Shown: piece after piece, positions 54,261-63,194 of the stretch
How positions within the stretch are numbered: position 1 is the first letter of the stretch
How the letters are laid out: each line of letters opens with the position of its first letter
NCBI RefSeq assembly: GCF_900156745.1
Contig: NZ_LT707065.1
Location: forward strand, 2,728,001-2,792,000
Source of the DNA: Achromobacter sp. MFA1 R4
GTDB lineage: Bacteria > Pseudomonadota > Gammaproteobacteria > Burkholderiales > Burkholderiaceae_B
Reading direction: 5' to 3'
Length of the DNA: 64,000 nucleotides
Program-made: the position numbers and the translations under genes
The notes under the pieces: model-generated
Told to the model about the DNA's origin: nothing
Database searches by the model: none
What the model saw: the letters and a program-made list of their open reading frames with translations, nothing else

Positions 54261-54833
54261 ATGCTTGACCGCGAAGGCTACCGCCCCAATGTCGGCATCA
54301 TTCTCGTCAACACTAGAAACGAGGTCTTTTGGGGCAAGCGTATCAGGGAACATGCATGGCAGTTCCCCCAGGGCGGCATCAAGTACGGCGAAAGCCCGGT
54401 GCAGGCCATGTATCGCGAACTCCATGAAGAGGTGGGCTTGAAGCCCGAGCATGTCCGTATTTTGGGGCGTACACGCGATTGGTTACGTTATAACGTGCCC
54501 GATCACTTTGTCCGGCGTGAGTGGCGTGGCCACTATAAAGGACAAAAGCAGATTTGGTTCTTGTTGCGCCTGGTGGGACGTGACAGCGACGTTTGCCTGC
54601 GCGCGACGCAGCATCCGGAATTCGATGCCTGGCGCTGGAGCCAGTACTGGGTTCCGCTGGATGCCGTCATCGAGTTCAAGCGAGACGTCTATACCCAGGC
54701 GTTGAACGAGTTGTCAGCCATCCTCTTTCGGCGCCATCACGAGACCCGCTACCTGCGCCAACGGGTGCACGGTCAGCGAGCAGCAGAGAATTTGCCCGAA
54801 GGAACGGACGGTCATGCGCATATTGTTGGTTGA
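54261..54833 (+). CDS. rppH: RNA pyrophosphohydrolase (Nudix)
   Basis: A 190-residue Nudix hydrolase. The box [20 protein letters not shown] is complete. [17 protein letters not shown] and [16 protein letters not shown] are the RppH-specific N-terminus. It converts 5'-triphosphate RNA ends to monophosphate and so starts mRNA decay. The final 20 bp overlap the response-regulator gene. Confidence 0.94.
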   Translation: MLDREGYRPNVGIILVNTRNEVFWGKRIREHAWQFPQGGIKYGESPVQAMYRELHEEVGLKPEHVRILGRTRDWLRYNVPDHFVRREWRGHYKGQKQIWFLLRLVGRDSDVCLRATQHPEFDAWRWSQYWVPLDAVIEFKRDVYTQALNELSAILFRRHHETRYLRQRVHGQRAAENLPEGTDGHAHIVG

Positions 54834-55500
54834 AGACGAACGGGACATGGCGTCCTGGCTGATGCGCGCGCTCGCCCAGAGCGGGTTCGTCCCCGATCAC
54901 GCGGCGGACGCGCGCACGGCCGAAGCCTTCATGGCCGGCACCGAGTACGACGCCATCGTCATGGACCTGCGCCTGCCCGACAAGCACGGCCTGGTCGTCC
55001 TGCGCGAAATGCGCAACCGCGACGACCGCACGCCCGTCCTCCTGCTGACGGCGCAGGGCGCGCTGCAGGACCGGGTGCGCGGCCTGAACCTGGGCGCGGA
55101 CGATTTCCTGACCAAACCCTTTGCGCTGGAAGAACTGGAAGCCCGCCTGACGGCGCTGGTGCGGCGCAGCCGCGGCCGCCAGCATCCGCGCCTGCAGTGC
55201 GGCTCGCTGTCCTACGACAGCGAAAGCCGCGCCTTCACCCTGGACGGATCCCTGCTGTTCCTGACCCCGCGCGAACACGCCGCCCTGGCGGCGCTGCTGA
55301 CGCGCAGCGGCTATCCGGTGGACAAGGCGCACTTGTTCGGCAAGGTCTTTACGCATGACAGCGAAGCCAATCCGGACGCGATCGAAGTCGTGCTGCATCG
55401 CCTGCGCAAAAAGCTGGCCGGCAGCGACGTGCGCATCGTGACGGTGCGCGGACTGGGCTACATGCTGGAAGGCGTCGCCAGCGAGTCCGCGGAACCCTAG
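54814..55500 (+). CDS. tctD: OmpR-family response regulator (TctD-like)
   Basis: A 228-residue regulator: receiver domain with phosphoacceptor Asp51 ([11 protein letters not shown]) and Lys near 101 (DDFLTKPF), then a winged-helix DNA-binding domain ending [13 protein letters not shown]. It ends directly before the kinase gene. With tctBA-like genes downstream it probably activates tricarboxylate uptake. Confidence 0.87.
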   Translation: MRILLVEDERDMASWLMRALAQSGFVPDHAADARTAEAFMAGTEYDAIVMDLRLPDKHGLVVLREMRNRDDRTPVLLLTAQGALQDRVRGLNLGADDFLTKPFALEELEARLTALVRRSRGRQHPRLQCGSLSYDSESRAFTLDGSLLFLTPREHAALAALLTRSGYPVDKAHLFGKVFTHDSEANPDAIEVVLHRLRKKLAGSDVRIVTVRGLGYMLEGVASESAEP

Positions 55501-57033
55501 GTGAGCCTGCGGATACCCGGATTGCCGCGCGTCGGCATCCGCGCGCTGCTGATCATCCTGCTGCTGCCGGGCGTGGTGGTGCTGCTGGTCATCGACAGCC
55601 TGAACGACTATCGCACCCTGTCGGAAATCACCAACGAAGCCTACGACAGCGCCCTGGTGGAACCGGCGCGCGTGCTGGAGAGCAGCCTGGAATTCACGCC
55701 GGACGGCAACCTGCAGGTGGCCACGCCGCTGTATGCGCAGGTCATGCTGGAATCCCGGGCGGGCCTGCGCAAGTATTTCCGCATCGAGGAAATCGATCCT
55801 CCCTTGCCCGACGACGCGCCCGTGCCCGTGACCCAGGGCAAGACCTTGCTGGGCATGCCGGAGATGCCGCGTCCGCCGTCCTGGCCGCGCTCGAACGGCC
55901 AGCCCATCTTTTACGACGGCGTGTATCGCAACGATCCGGTGCGGGTCGTGTCCGTGGTGCGCGATCTCTATTACCAGGGCCAGCATCGGCAGGTGCTGGT
56001 CGTCGTGGCCGAAAGCACCGGCAAGCGCATCGAAGCCGAGAACAGCGCGCGGCGCCAGGAAATCCTGCGCGACGCGCGGATGCTGGCGCTGGTCGTGGTG
56101 CTGGTCTGGTGGGGCGTGTCCTGGGCCTTGAAGCCGCTGCGCCGGCTGCAGGCCGACATCCGCGCGCGCCGCTCCGATGACCTGACGCCGCTGGACGCCT
56201 CGCGCGTGCCCAGCGAAGTCGCGCCGCTGGTCGAAGCCGTCAACCACCACATCGCCCGTTACCGGCGGGTGCTCGACGAGCAATCGAACTTCCTGGCCGA
56301 CGCCTCCCACCAGTTGCGCACCCCGCTCGCCATCATGCTGACGCAGGCGCAGTACACGCTGCGCGAACGCGATCCGGCGCGCGCGCGCGAAGGCCTGCGC
56401 GCCATCGTCGACCAGCTCGGGCGCACGCGCCGCCTCACCGAACAGCTCCTGTCGCTGGCGCATGCCAACCAGGCTGGCCAGACTCCGCGCCAGTTGCTGG
56501 ACATGAATGCCGTATCGCGCGAAGTCGTGCTGCAGTACCTGCCGCTGGCGCACGAGAAGCAGCAGGACCTGGGCTGGGTGCAGGCAGACGCCGAAGACGG
56601 GCAGGACACGCCCGTGCAGGTGTCCGGCAACGAGGCCGAACTGCACGAGGCCTTGTCGAACCTGGTCCACAACGCCATCCATTACGCGCCGGTCGGCGCC
56701 CGCATCACGGTGTCCGTCTGCCCGGTGGAAAACCGCGTCGAGGTCGCCGTGTCCGACAATGGACCCGGCCTGGAACCGGTCATGCGCAAACGCGCCTTCA
56801 CGCGTTTCGAGCGCGTGGGCACGGACAAGCCGGTGGCGTCCTCGGGCTCCGGTCTGGGTCTGGGCATCGCGCGCGCCTACGCCCGGCGCAACGACGGCGA
56901 TATCGAGCTGCGCGACGGCGAGCCCAACAGCCAGGGCGGGGTGGGCCTCGCGTCGGTGCTGTGGCTGCCGCTGGCGCCCACTGTCTCACAGTACCCGCGA
57001 CCTGCCGAGGTCCAGCTCAAGGGCGATCAGTAG
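55501..57033 (+). CDS. tctE: Sensor histidine kinase (TctE-like)
   Basis: A 510-residue membrane kinase. GTG at 55501 directly follows the regulator stop. Two membrane helices (about 15-35 and 190-210) flank a periplasmic sensor domain. The dimerisation box is DASHQLRTPLAIM (His), the N-box LSNLVHNAIHYAP, and the G-boxes VSDNGPGLEP and SGSGLGLGIA. It senses a carboxylate in the TctDE family. Confidence 0.88.
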   Translation: MSLRIPGLPRVGIRALLIILLLPGVVVLLVIDSLNDYRTLSEITNEAYDSALVEPARVLESSLEFTPDGNLQVATPLYAQVMLESRAGLRKYFRIEEIDPPLPDDAPVPVTQGKTLLGMPEMPRPPSWPRSNGQPIFYDGVYRNDPVRVVSVVRDLYYQGQHRQVLVVVAESTGKRIEAENSARRQEILRDARMLALVVVLVWWGVSWALKPLRRLQADIRARRSDDLTPLDASRVPSEVAPLVEAVNHHIARYRRVLDEQSNFLADASHQLRTPLAIMLTQAQYTLRERDPARAREGLRAIVDQLGRTRRLTEQLLSLAHANQAGQTPRQLLDMNAVSREVVLQYLPLAHEKQQDLGWVQADAEDGQDTPVQVSGNEAELHEALSNLVHNAIHYAPVGARITVSVCPVENRVEVAVSDNGPGLEPVMRKRAFTRFERVGTDKPVASSGSGLGLGIARAYARRNDGDIELRDGEPNSQGGVGLASVLWLPLAPTVSQYPRPAEVQLKGDQ

Positions 57034-57246
57034 CGCCCGCCTTTTCCCGCCTTTCCGCCTTGTTTTTCGCGGCTGTCGCCGCTGCCGATCAGGGATAACC
57101 CCCGGATTCAGGAACCCGACAGCGCATAGAAAGCGGATTAGCAGCTTCCTTCCGTAATCTGCGTTCCGGCCTGTCGTCAGGGGCCGGGCGTCGCTCGTTT
57201 CGGGCGGCGCATCGCGGGCCGGCGCAGCCCGGCACAAGGAAGGAGG

Positions 57247-57726
57247 ATGGAAGTGCAAAAGACAATCAACAGAAAGGACTATTACGGCGGCGCGCTGATG
57301 GTCCTGATCGGGCTGGCCGCGATCTATGGCGGAACCGACTATCACATCGGCACGCTCAGCCACATGGGCCCGGGCTTCTTTCCCGCGGCGCTCGGCGGCC
57401 TGCTGGCGCTGACCGGCGTGCTGATCGCGCTGTCGGCGCGCTCGGACGCACCTGCCGCGCCCGCGCCGGCAGAGGGCCATCCCACCGGCATGCCCGACAT
57501 CCGCGGCAGCGTGTGCATCCTGCTCGGCATCCTGGCCTTCCTGCTGCTGGGCCATTACGGCGGCCTCTTGCCCGCCACGTTCGCCATCGTCTTCATCTCG
57601 GCGCTGGGCGACCGCAAGAACACGATCAAGCAGGCCATCCTGCTGTCGATCGCCATGTCCGCGATCGCGGTCGTCGTTTTCTGGTGGGCGCTGCAGTTGC
57701 AGCTTCCGCTGTTTCGTTGGGGTTGA
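57247..57726 (+). CDS. tctB: Tripartite tricarboxylate transporter small membrane subunit (TctB)
   Basis: A 159-residue four-helix protein with NRKDYYGGALMVLIGLAAIY and GPGFFPAALGGLLAL, the TctB pattern. The upstream AAGGAAGGAGG makes two starts possible: ATG at 57247 (AAGGA 6 nt away) and GTG at 57253 (AGGAGG 6 nt away). It is followed 6 bp later by tctA. The 213-bp gap after the kinase gene would hold the regulated promoter; I saw no clear hexamers in it. Confidence 0.88.
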   Translation: MEVQKTINRKDYYGGALMVLIGLAAIYGGTDYHIGTLSHMGPGFFPAALGGLLALTGVLIALSARSDAPAAPAPAEGHPTGMPDIRGSVCILLGILAFLLLGHYGGLLPATFAIVFISALGDRKNTIKQAILLSIAMSAIAVVVFWWALQLQLPLFRWG

Positions 57727-57732
57727 AGCGCC

Positions 57733-59256
57733 ATGATCTCTCAAGCTCTGGTAGACCTTTGGTACGGCTTTGGCGTTGCGTTCCAACTGCACAACCTGAT
57801 GTGGTCGTTCTTCGGCGTGCTGGTGGGCAACCTCATCGGCGTGCTGCCCGGCATGGGCGCGCTGTCGGCCATTTCCATCCTGCTGCCGCTGACCTACGTC
57901 ATGCAGCCCGTGCCCGCCATCCTGATGCTGGCCGGGATTTTCTACGGCTCGCAGTACGGCGGCGCCATCGGCGCGATCCTGCTCAACCTGCCTTCGCATC
58001 CGCCGCACGCGGTCACCTGCCTCGATGGGTATCCATTGACCAAGCAGGGCAAGGGCGGCACGGCGCTGGGCATCACGATGATCTGCTCGTTCTTCGCGGC
58101 GTCGGTCGGCATCATCGTCATGATCTTCGCATCGCCCCTGCTGGTCGAGGTGGCGTTCAAGTTCGGCCCGACCGAGATCTTCTCGATCATGCTGCTGGGC
58201 CTGCTGGCGGGCGCCACCATGTCGCGCGGCTCGCCGCTCAAGGGCGTGGCGATGACGCTGTTCGGCCTGATGTGCGGCGTGGTGGGCACGGACGTGAACA
58301 CCGGCACCATCCGCTTCTCGTTCGGCCTGCTGGACCTGTCTGACGGCCTGGAACTGGTCGCGATCTCGATGGGCCTGTTCGGCGTTGCGGACTTCCTGAT
58401 GAGCGTGAACCGCATGACCATCATCGGCAGCGGCGCCAAGCTGCGCCTGCGCGACATGCGGCCCAGCAAGCAGGAGCTGAAGACGGCCTTCTGGCCCATG
58501 GTGCGCGGCACGGCCGTCGGCACGCTGTTCGGCGCCATGCCCGGCACCGGTCCCACCATCACCACGTTTGTCGCCTATGCGCTGGAGCGCAAGATCTCCA
58601 AGACGCCCGAGAAATTCGGCACCGGCATGATCGCCGGCGTGGCTTCGCCCGAAGCGTCGTCGCACTCGAAGACGCAGGTCGATTTCATCCCGACGATGAG
58701 CCTGGGCATTCCCGGCGACGCCGTGATGGCGCTGATCCTGGGGGCGCTCCTGATCCAGGGCATCCAGCCCGGCCCGCAGCTCATCACCGAGCATCCGGAC
58801 ATCTTCTGGGGGCTGATCGCCAGTTTCTGGGTGGGCAATGTGCTGCTCATGGTGCTGAACGTGCCGCTCATCGGCGTGTGGGTCAAGCTGCTGCAGGTGC
58901 CGTATCGCTACCTGTTCCCGTCCGCGCTGTTCTTTATCGCGGTGGGCGTGTATAGCACCCAGAACAGCCTCTTCCAGATATGGGAAGTCCTTGCCTTCGG
59001 CGTGATCGGGGCCATCCTGATGACACTGGAGTTTTCGGTGGCGCCCATCCTGCTGGGCTTCGTGCTGGGGCCCATGGTCGAAGAGAATTTCCGCCGCGCG
59101 CTGCTGTTGTCGCGCGGTGACCTGGGAGTGTTCATCGAACGGCCCATCAGCGCGTGGTTCATCGGCGCGAGCGCCTTGCTGGTCGCGCTGCAGGTCTGGG
59201 CCTACCTGCGTCGCAACAAGGGCAAGAACAAGCCCCAGGTGCCGCAGACCGCCTGA
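57733..59256 (+). CDS. tctA: Tripartite tricarboxylate transporter large permease (TctA)
   Basis: A 507-residue permease with about 11-12 helices. VLVGNLIGVLPGMGALSAIS and later GTLFGAMPGTGPTITTFVAY are the two repeated TctA motifs, and GVASPEASSHSKTQVDFIPT follows the second. It imports carboxylates such as citrate with a TctC binding protein, which is not encoded next to it. Confidence 0.92.
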   Translation: MISQALVDLWYGFGVAFQLHNLMWSFFGVLVGNLIGVLPGMGALSAISILLPLTYVMQPVPAILMLAGIFYGSQYGGAIGAILLNLPSHPPHAVTCLDGYPLTKQGKGGTALGITMICSFFAASVGIIVMIFASPLLVEVAFKFGPTEIFSIMLLGLLAGATMSRGSPLKGVAMTLFGLMCGVVGTDVNTGTIRFSFGLLDLSDGLELVAISMGLFGVADFLMSVNRMTIIGSGAKLRLRDMRPSKQELKTAFWPMVRGTAVGTLFGAMPGTGPTITTFVAYALERKISKTPEKFGTGMIAGVASPEASSHSKTQVDFIPTMSLGIPGDAVMALILGALLIQGIQPGPQLITEHPDIFWGLIASFWVGNVLLMVLNVPLIGVWVKLLQVPYRYLFPSALFFIAVGVYSTQNSLFQIWEVLAFGVIGAILMTLEFSVAPILLGFVLGPMVEENFRRALLLSRGDLGVFIERPISAWFIGASALLVALQVWAYLRRNKGKNKPQVPQTA

Positions 59257-59282
59257 TCGCCCGTCTTTCGATGCAGGCGCAC

Positions 59283-59313
59283 ACGGCCCGGCTTCATGCC
59301 GGGCCGTTTGATT
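59283..59313 (+). terminator. Intrinsic terminator after tctA
   Basis: ACGGCCCGGC (59283-59292) and GCCGGGCCGT (59298-59307) form a perfect 10-bp stem with a 5-nt loop, followed by TTGATTTG, 26 bases after the tctA stop. Confidence 0.8.
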
Positions 59314-59366
59314 TGTGCGCCAGCATCCCTCATGCTTGGGGTTTTCATCGCTCGCGCGCTGCCACC

Positions 59367-60296
59367 ATGCATATTCTCTTTGCTTGTCCCCATCACGATC
59401 CTGATTCCTGGGTGCCTCGCCTCGAGGCCGCCATGCCCGGCTGCCGCATCTCGGTGTGGAATCCCGAAGGCCCGCCGTCCGGCGCGCAAGTCGCCCTGGT
59501 GTGGCGTCCGCCGGCCGAGCTCTTCAAGCACGAAACCCAGCTGCAGACCTTGTTCAATCTGGGCGCGGGCGTCGATGCGCTGCTGAAGATGCCGGAGATC
59601 CCCCCGCACGTGCGCATCGTCCGTCTCGAAGACGCCGGCATGGCGGTGCAGATGGCCGAATACGCGCTGTATGCGCTGCTGCGCGTCTCGCGCGATTTCG
59701 AAGCCTTCGACCAGGCCCAGGCGCGCCAGCACTGGGATACCCGCGAGGGCACGCGCCAGGCCGATTGGCCGGTGGGCGTGCTGGGGCTGGGGCAGGTGGG
59801 CGCGCGCGTCGCGCAGACGCTCGCCGAGTTCGGCTATCCGGTGGCGGGCTGGTCGCGCTCGCCGCGCGAGATTCCCGGCGTGCAGTCCTTTGCCGGCGAA
59901 GCCGCATTGCCCGATTTCCTGGCGCGCACGCGCTTTCTGGTCAACGTGCTGCCATTGACCCCGGATACGCAGGGCATCCTCAATCGCGAAACCCTGTCGC
60001 GCCTCTTGCCCAATGCGCATCTGGTCAACGTGGGCCGAGGGGAGCATCTGGTCGAAGACGACCTGGTGCAGATGCTCGAAGAGGGCGAAATCGCGGGGGC
60101 CACGCTGGACGTTTTCCACGAGGAACCGCTGCCCAAGGACCATCCGTTCTGGCATGACCCGCGCGTCCACGTCACGCCGCACATCGCGGCACGCACGCTG
60201 CGCGACGAAAGCATCGAGCAGATCGCGGGCAAGGTCGCGCGCCTGATGCGCGGCGAGCCCATCACCGGCGTGGTCGAGCGCACGCGCGGCTACTGA
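59367..60296 (+). CDS. ghrA: Glyoxylate/hydroxypyruvate reductase A
   Basis: A 309-residue D-2-hydroxyacid dehydrogenase of the GhrA type. The NAD(P) site is VGVLGLGQVGARVAQTLAEFG. Catalytic residues lie in VNVGRGEHLVEDDL (Arg), DVFHEEPLP (Glu) and VTPHIAA (His). It reduces glyoxylate and hydroxypyruvate. The ATG at 59367 gives the family's normal N-terminus (MHILFACP). Its 3' end overlaps the convergent LysR gene by 7 bp. Confidence 0.9.
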   Translation: MHILFACPHHDPDSWVPRLEAAMPGCRISVWNPEGPPSGAQVALVWRPPAELFKHETQLQTLFNLGAGVDALLKMPEIPPHVRIVRLEDAGMAVQMAEYALYALLRVSRDFEAFDQAQARQHWDTREGTRQADWPVGVLGLGQVGARVAQTLAEFGYPVAGWSRSPREIPGVQSFAGEAALPDFLARTRFLVNVLPLTPDTQGILNRETLSRLLPNAHLVNVGRGEHLVEDDLVQMLEEGEIAGATLDVFHEEPLPKDHPFWHDPRVHVTPHIAARTLRDESIEQIAGKVARLMRGEPITGVVERTRGY

Positions 60297-61225
60297 GGCG
60301 TCGGCGCCGCGGCTTTCTCCAGCCGCTGGTACATCGAGGGCAGGCGCTGCGACAGGAAGTCCAGCAGGGTGCGCACGGCGGGCATCATGCCCCGCCGCGA
60401 CGGATAGATGCAGTGCACGATGCCCTCGGGCGATTGCCACTGCGGCAGCACCGGCACGAGCTGCCCGCGGCGCAGTTCTTCCTGCGTCGCGATCGACGGC
60501 AGCAAGGCGATGCCGCGCCCGCGCACGGCTGCCTCCGTCAGGACGATGAAATCGTTGCACGAGAGCTGCGGCTTCAGTTCGATCTGCACCTCTTCGCCCT
60601 TGTCATTGCGCAGCGGCCAGCGCACTTCGTTCTGCGGATCGCTGAAACTCAGCGTGGTGTGCGACGCCAGGTCCTGCGGCGTGTCCGGCGCGCCGTGGCG
60701 CTGCAGATAACCTGGGCTGGCCACCAGCGTGCCGCGCGCCGTGCCCAGGTGGCGCACGACCAGTTCCGCGTCCGTGTCCAGCTTGGTGCGGACCCGCAGG
60801 GCCAGGTCCACGCCTTCGCGGATCAGGTCCACGCGCCGGTTCGTGACCAGCAACTGCACGGAAATCGCGGGCCATGCATCCAGGAATTCGGGCAGCAGCG
60901 GAGCCAGCACATCCTGGGCGATCGACACCGGGCAACTCACGATCACCGGGCCCGTGGGCTCGGCCTGCAATTGGCGCATGGCGTCGTCCGCCGCCCGCGC
61001 CGATGCGGCCATTTCCCGGCAGTAGTGCAGGTAGCGTTCGCCGGCGGACGTGAGCCGCAGCCGGCGGGTGGTGCGCTGCAGGAGGCGCACGCCCAGGCTC
61101 TCTTCCAGGTGGGAGATCCGGCGGGAGAGGCGGGACTTCGGGATGTCCAATGCCCGCGCGGCGGCGCTGAACCCCCCTTGCTCAACGACTTGGGAAAAGT
61201 AGTAAAGGTCGTTTAGATCTTGCAT
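60290..61225 (-). CDS. LysR-type regulator divergent from azoR
   Basis: A 311-residue LysR regulator of the AaeR/DmlR-like group: LNDLYYFSQVVEQGGFSAAA and IPKSRLSRRISHLEESLGVR form the helix-turn-helix, followed by an effector domain. It is divergent from the azoreductase gene, the likely target. Confidence 0.88.
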   Translation of the reverse strand: MQDLNDLYYFSQVVEQGGFSAAARALDIPKSRLSRRISHLEESLGVRLLQRTTRRLRLTSAGERYLHYCREMAASARAADDAMRQLQAEPTGPVIVSCPVSIAQDVLAPLLPEFLDAWPAISVQLLVTNRRVDLIREGVDLALRVRTKLDTDAELVVRHLGTARGTLVASPGYLQRHGAPDTPQDLASHTTLSFSDPQNEVRWPLRNDKGEEVQIELKPQLSCNDFIVLTEAAVRGRGIALLPSIATQEELRRGQLVPVLPQWQSPEGIVHCIYPSRRGMMPAVRTLLDFLSQRLPSMYQRLEKAAAPTPQ

Positions 61226-61229
61226 GATT

Positions 61230-61254
61230 GTTCTATGTTTGGAACGAACAGTTC
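61230..61254. promoter_or_regulatory. Three GTTC/GAAC half-sites upstream of azoR
   Basis: GTTC (61230-61233), GAAC (61242-61245) and GTTC (61251-61254) make two overlapping inverted repeats a few bases from the LysR start and in the LysR/azoR gap. This fits a LysR autoregulatory and activation region. Confidence 0.45.
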
Positions 61255-61420
61255 ATCATACCCGTATTTATGTATCTAATTAACCCATCTACAGTGACGC
61301 CATGCACAACGGATCTGCCAACGCCGCCGCAGCGGCAAGGCCCCGCCCGATCATCCTGACGGGCTCGGCGGCGACAGGTCCAGCCGCCCGTCCCGGGGCG
61401 GTCCCACTGGAGATATTGCA

Positions 61421-62050
61421 ATGAAGACCCTGGTCATCCTTTCCTCGATTCTCGGCGAGCGTTCCAACAGCAAGCAATTGGCCGATCACTTGATCGCGCG
61501 CATCAAGTCGTCCAACCCCGCAGCCGCGGTCAAGGTCCGCGACATCGGCGCGCAGCCCATTCCGTATTTCGACGGCAACACCGCCGGCGCTCTCTTCACC
61601 CCGGCCGAAGCCCGCACCGTGGAGCAGCAGCGCCTCGTCGAACTCAGCGATTCGCTCGTGGCCGAGCTGATGGAGGCCGACCGAATCGTGTTCGCCGTGC
61701 CCGTGTACAACTTCAACCTGCCGGCGCAATTCAAGAGCTATCTGGATCACCTTGCCCGGGCCGGCGTCACGTTCCGTTATACGCCGGAAGGCGTGCCCGA
61801 GGGGCTGGTCAAGGGTAAACAGGTGGTCGTGCTGACGGCGCGCGGCGGCAAGGCCGAAGGCACGCCCTCGGACACGATGACGCCTTACCTGCGCCAGATG
61901 CTGGGCTTTCTGGGCATGCACGACGTGACCTTCATCGCGGCCGAAGGCATGGCCATGGGCGAAGTCGCCGCGCTGGAAGGCCTGGCCCTCGCCAAGCAGC
62001 GCATCGACGCGCTGCTGCCCGCTGCCAGCGAGGCCACGCTCGCTGCGTGA
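61421..62050 (+). CDS. azoR: FMN-dependent NADH-azoreductase
   Basis: A 209-residue flavodoxin-fold quinone/azo reductase. VILSSILGERSNSKQLAD starts the FMN site; VPVYNFNLPAQFKSYLDHLAR and VLTARGGKAEGTPSD are further AzoR signatures. It reduces quinones and azo dyes with NADH. A bidirectional terminator follows at 62148. Confidence 0.9.
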   Translation: MKTLVILSSILGERSNSKQLADHLIARIKSSNPAAAVKVRDIGAQPIPYFDGNTAGALFTPAEARTVEQQRLVELSDSLVAELMEADRIVFAVPVYNFNLPAQFKSYLDHLARAGVTFRYTPEGVPEGLVKGKQVVVLTARGGKAEGTPSDTMTPYLRQMLGFLGMHDVTFIAAEGMAMGEVAALEGLALAKQRIDALLPAASEATLAA

Positions 62051-62116
62051 ACCATGGGCCTTGGGCCATGAGCCGTGAACCCTAGGCCGTGAGACGTAAA
62101 TCGCAAGCCTTGCGAT
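62047..62116 (+). repeat. Degenerate 14-bp tandem units and palindrome after azoR
   Basis: From the azoR stop codon on, units GTGAACCATGGGCC, TTGGGCCATGAGCC, GTGAACCCTAGGCC and a decayed fourth (from 62089) run in tandem. ATCGCAA (62100-62106) and TTGCGAT (62110-62116) then form a 7-bp palindrome with a 3-nt spacer. No coding potential is seen. Confidence 0.6.
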
Positions 62117-62147
62117 CTACGCCCTACACCATGAGGGCATGTCCGAA

Positions 62148-62179
62148 AAAAATGGCGAGCCCCGAGGCTCGCCATTTTT
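62148..62179. terminator. Bidirectional terminator between azoR and the HIBADH-family gene
   Basis: A perfect 14-bp stem (62148-62161 with 62166-62179, loop CCGA) is flanked by A-runs on the left and T-runs on the right, so it works for both convergent genes. Confidence 0.9.
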
Positions 62180-62185
62180 GTTTGG

Positions 62186-62218
62186 CCGAACTGCAGCCGA
62201 ACTGCAGCCGAAATGCAG
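62186..62218. repeat. Three 11-bp tandem units near the 3' end of the HIBADH-family gene
   Basis: CCGAACTGCAG occurs twice in tandem, followed by CCGAAATGCAG, between the bidirectional terminator and the stop codon of the minus-strand dehydrogenase at 62232. Confidence 0.85.
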
Positions 62219-62231
62219 CAGTACTGCCGCG

Positions 62232-63137
62232 TCAGTCGCGCAGGCGCTTGATGAGGCTGGACGTGTCCCAGCGGCCGCCGCCCAGCTTCTGGACGTCGCC
62301 ATAGAACTGGTCCACCAGCGCGGTCAACGGCAGGCGCGCGCCGTTGTTGCGCGCCTCGGCCAGCACCAGGCCCAGGTCCTTGCGCATCCAGTCCACCGCG
62401 AATCCGAAGTCGAACTTGTCGTCGACCATGGTGCCGCCACGGTTCTCCATTTGCCAGCTTTGCGCCGCGCCCTTGCTGATCACGTCGAGCACCAGCTTCA
62501 TGTCCAGGTCGGCCGCCTGGCCGAACGCGATGGCTTCGGACAGGCCCTGCACGATCCCCGCGATGCAGATCTGGTTGACCATCTTGGCAAGCTGTCCGGC
62601 GCCCGGGGGGCCCACCAGCGTGACCGCGCGGCCGAAGGATTGCGCGACGGGCTTGATGGCGTCGAAAACGGCCGGCTCCCCGCCGCACATGATCGTCAGC
62701 ACGCCGTTCACCGCGCCGGCCTGGCCGCCGGACACGGGCGCGTCCACGAAGTTCAGGCCCAGTTGCTTGGCTTGCGCATGCAGTTCGCGGGCAACGTCCG
62801 CCGACGCGGTCGTGTGGTCGACGAACACGGCGCCCGGCGCCATGCCGGCGAACGCGCCGTCCGGGCCCAGCACAACGCTGCGCAGGTCGTCGTCGTTGCC
62901 CACGCAGGCAAAGACGATCTGGGCGTCCGCAACCGCTTCGCGCGGCGTGGATGCGCTATGGCCGCCGAACTCGGCAACCCAGGCCTGGGCCTTGGCGGGC
63001 GTGCGGTTATAGACGGTCACGTCATGCCCGGCGCGGGCCAGGTGACCGGCCATGGGCAAGCCCATCACGCCCAATCCGAGGAAAGCGACTTTCTGGGCCA
63101 CGACCGCGTCGTAGCTCTTGGTACCGATCGTTGCCAT
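62232..63137 (-). CDS. NAD(P)-dependent 3-hydroxyisobutyrate dehydrogenase family protein
   Basis: A 301-residue beta-hydroxyacid dehydrogenase. VAFLGLGVMGLPMAGHLARA is the nucleotide fold, FVDAPVSGGQAGA the substrate site, and GAGQLAKMVNQ carries the catalytic Lys. Members include 3-hydroxyisobutyrate dehydrogenase and tartronate semialdehyde reductase (GarR/GlxR); the sequence does not settle which. The ATG at 63137 is used over 63155. Confidence 0.88.
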   Translation of the reverse strand: MATIGTKSYDAVVAQKVAFLGLGVMGLPMAGHLARAGHDVTVYNRTPAKAQAWVAEFGGHSASTPREAVADAQIVFACVGNDDDLRSVVLGPDGAFAGMAPGAVFVDHTTASADVARELHAQAKQLGLNFVDAPVSGGQAGAVNGVLTIMCGGEPAVFDAIKPVAQSFGRAVTLVGPPGAGQLAKMVNQICIAGIVQGLSEAIAFGQAADLDMKLVLDVISKGAAQSWQMENRGGTMVDDKFDFGFAVDWMRKDLGLVLAEARNNGARLPLTALVDQFYGDVQKLGGGRWDTSSLIKRLRD

Positions 63138-63194
63138 GCAATGGACTCCGCTCAATAAGGGTAGGTCTGTTTCAGGACACTAACCTTAACGCAA

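Noticed and set aside
54451..54862. Alternative frames inside rppH
   Set aside because: The Nudix box and family N-terminus fix the rppH frame; the others have no domain sense.
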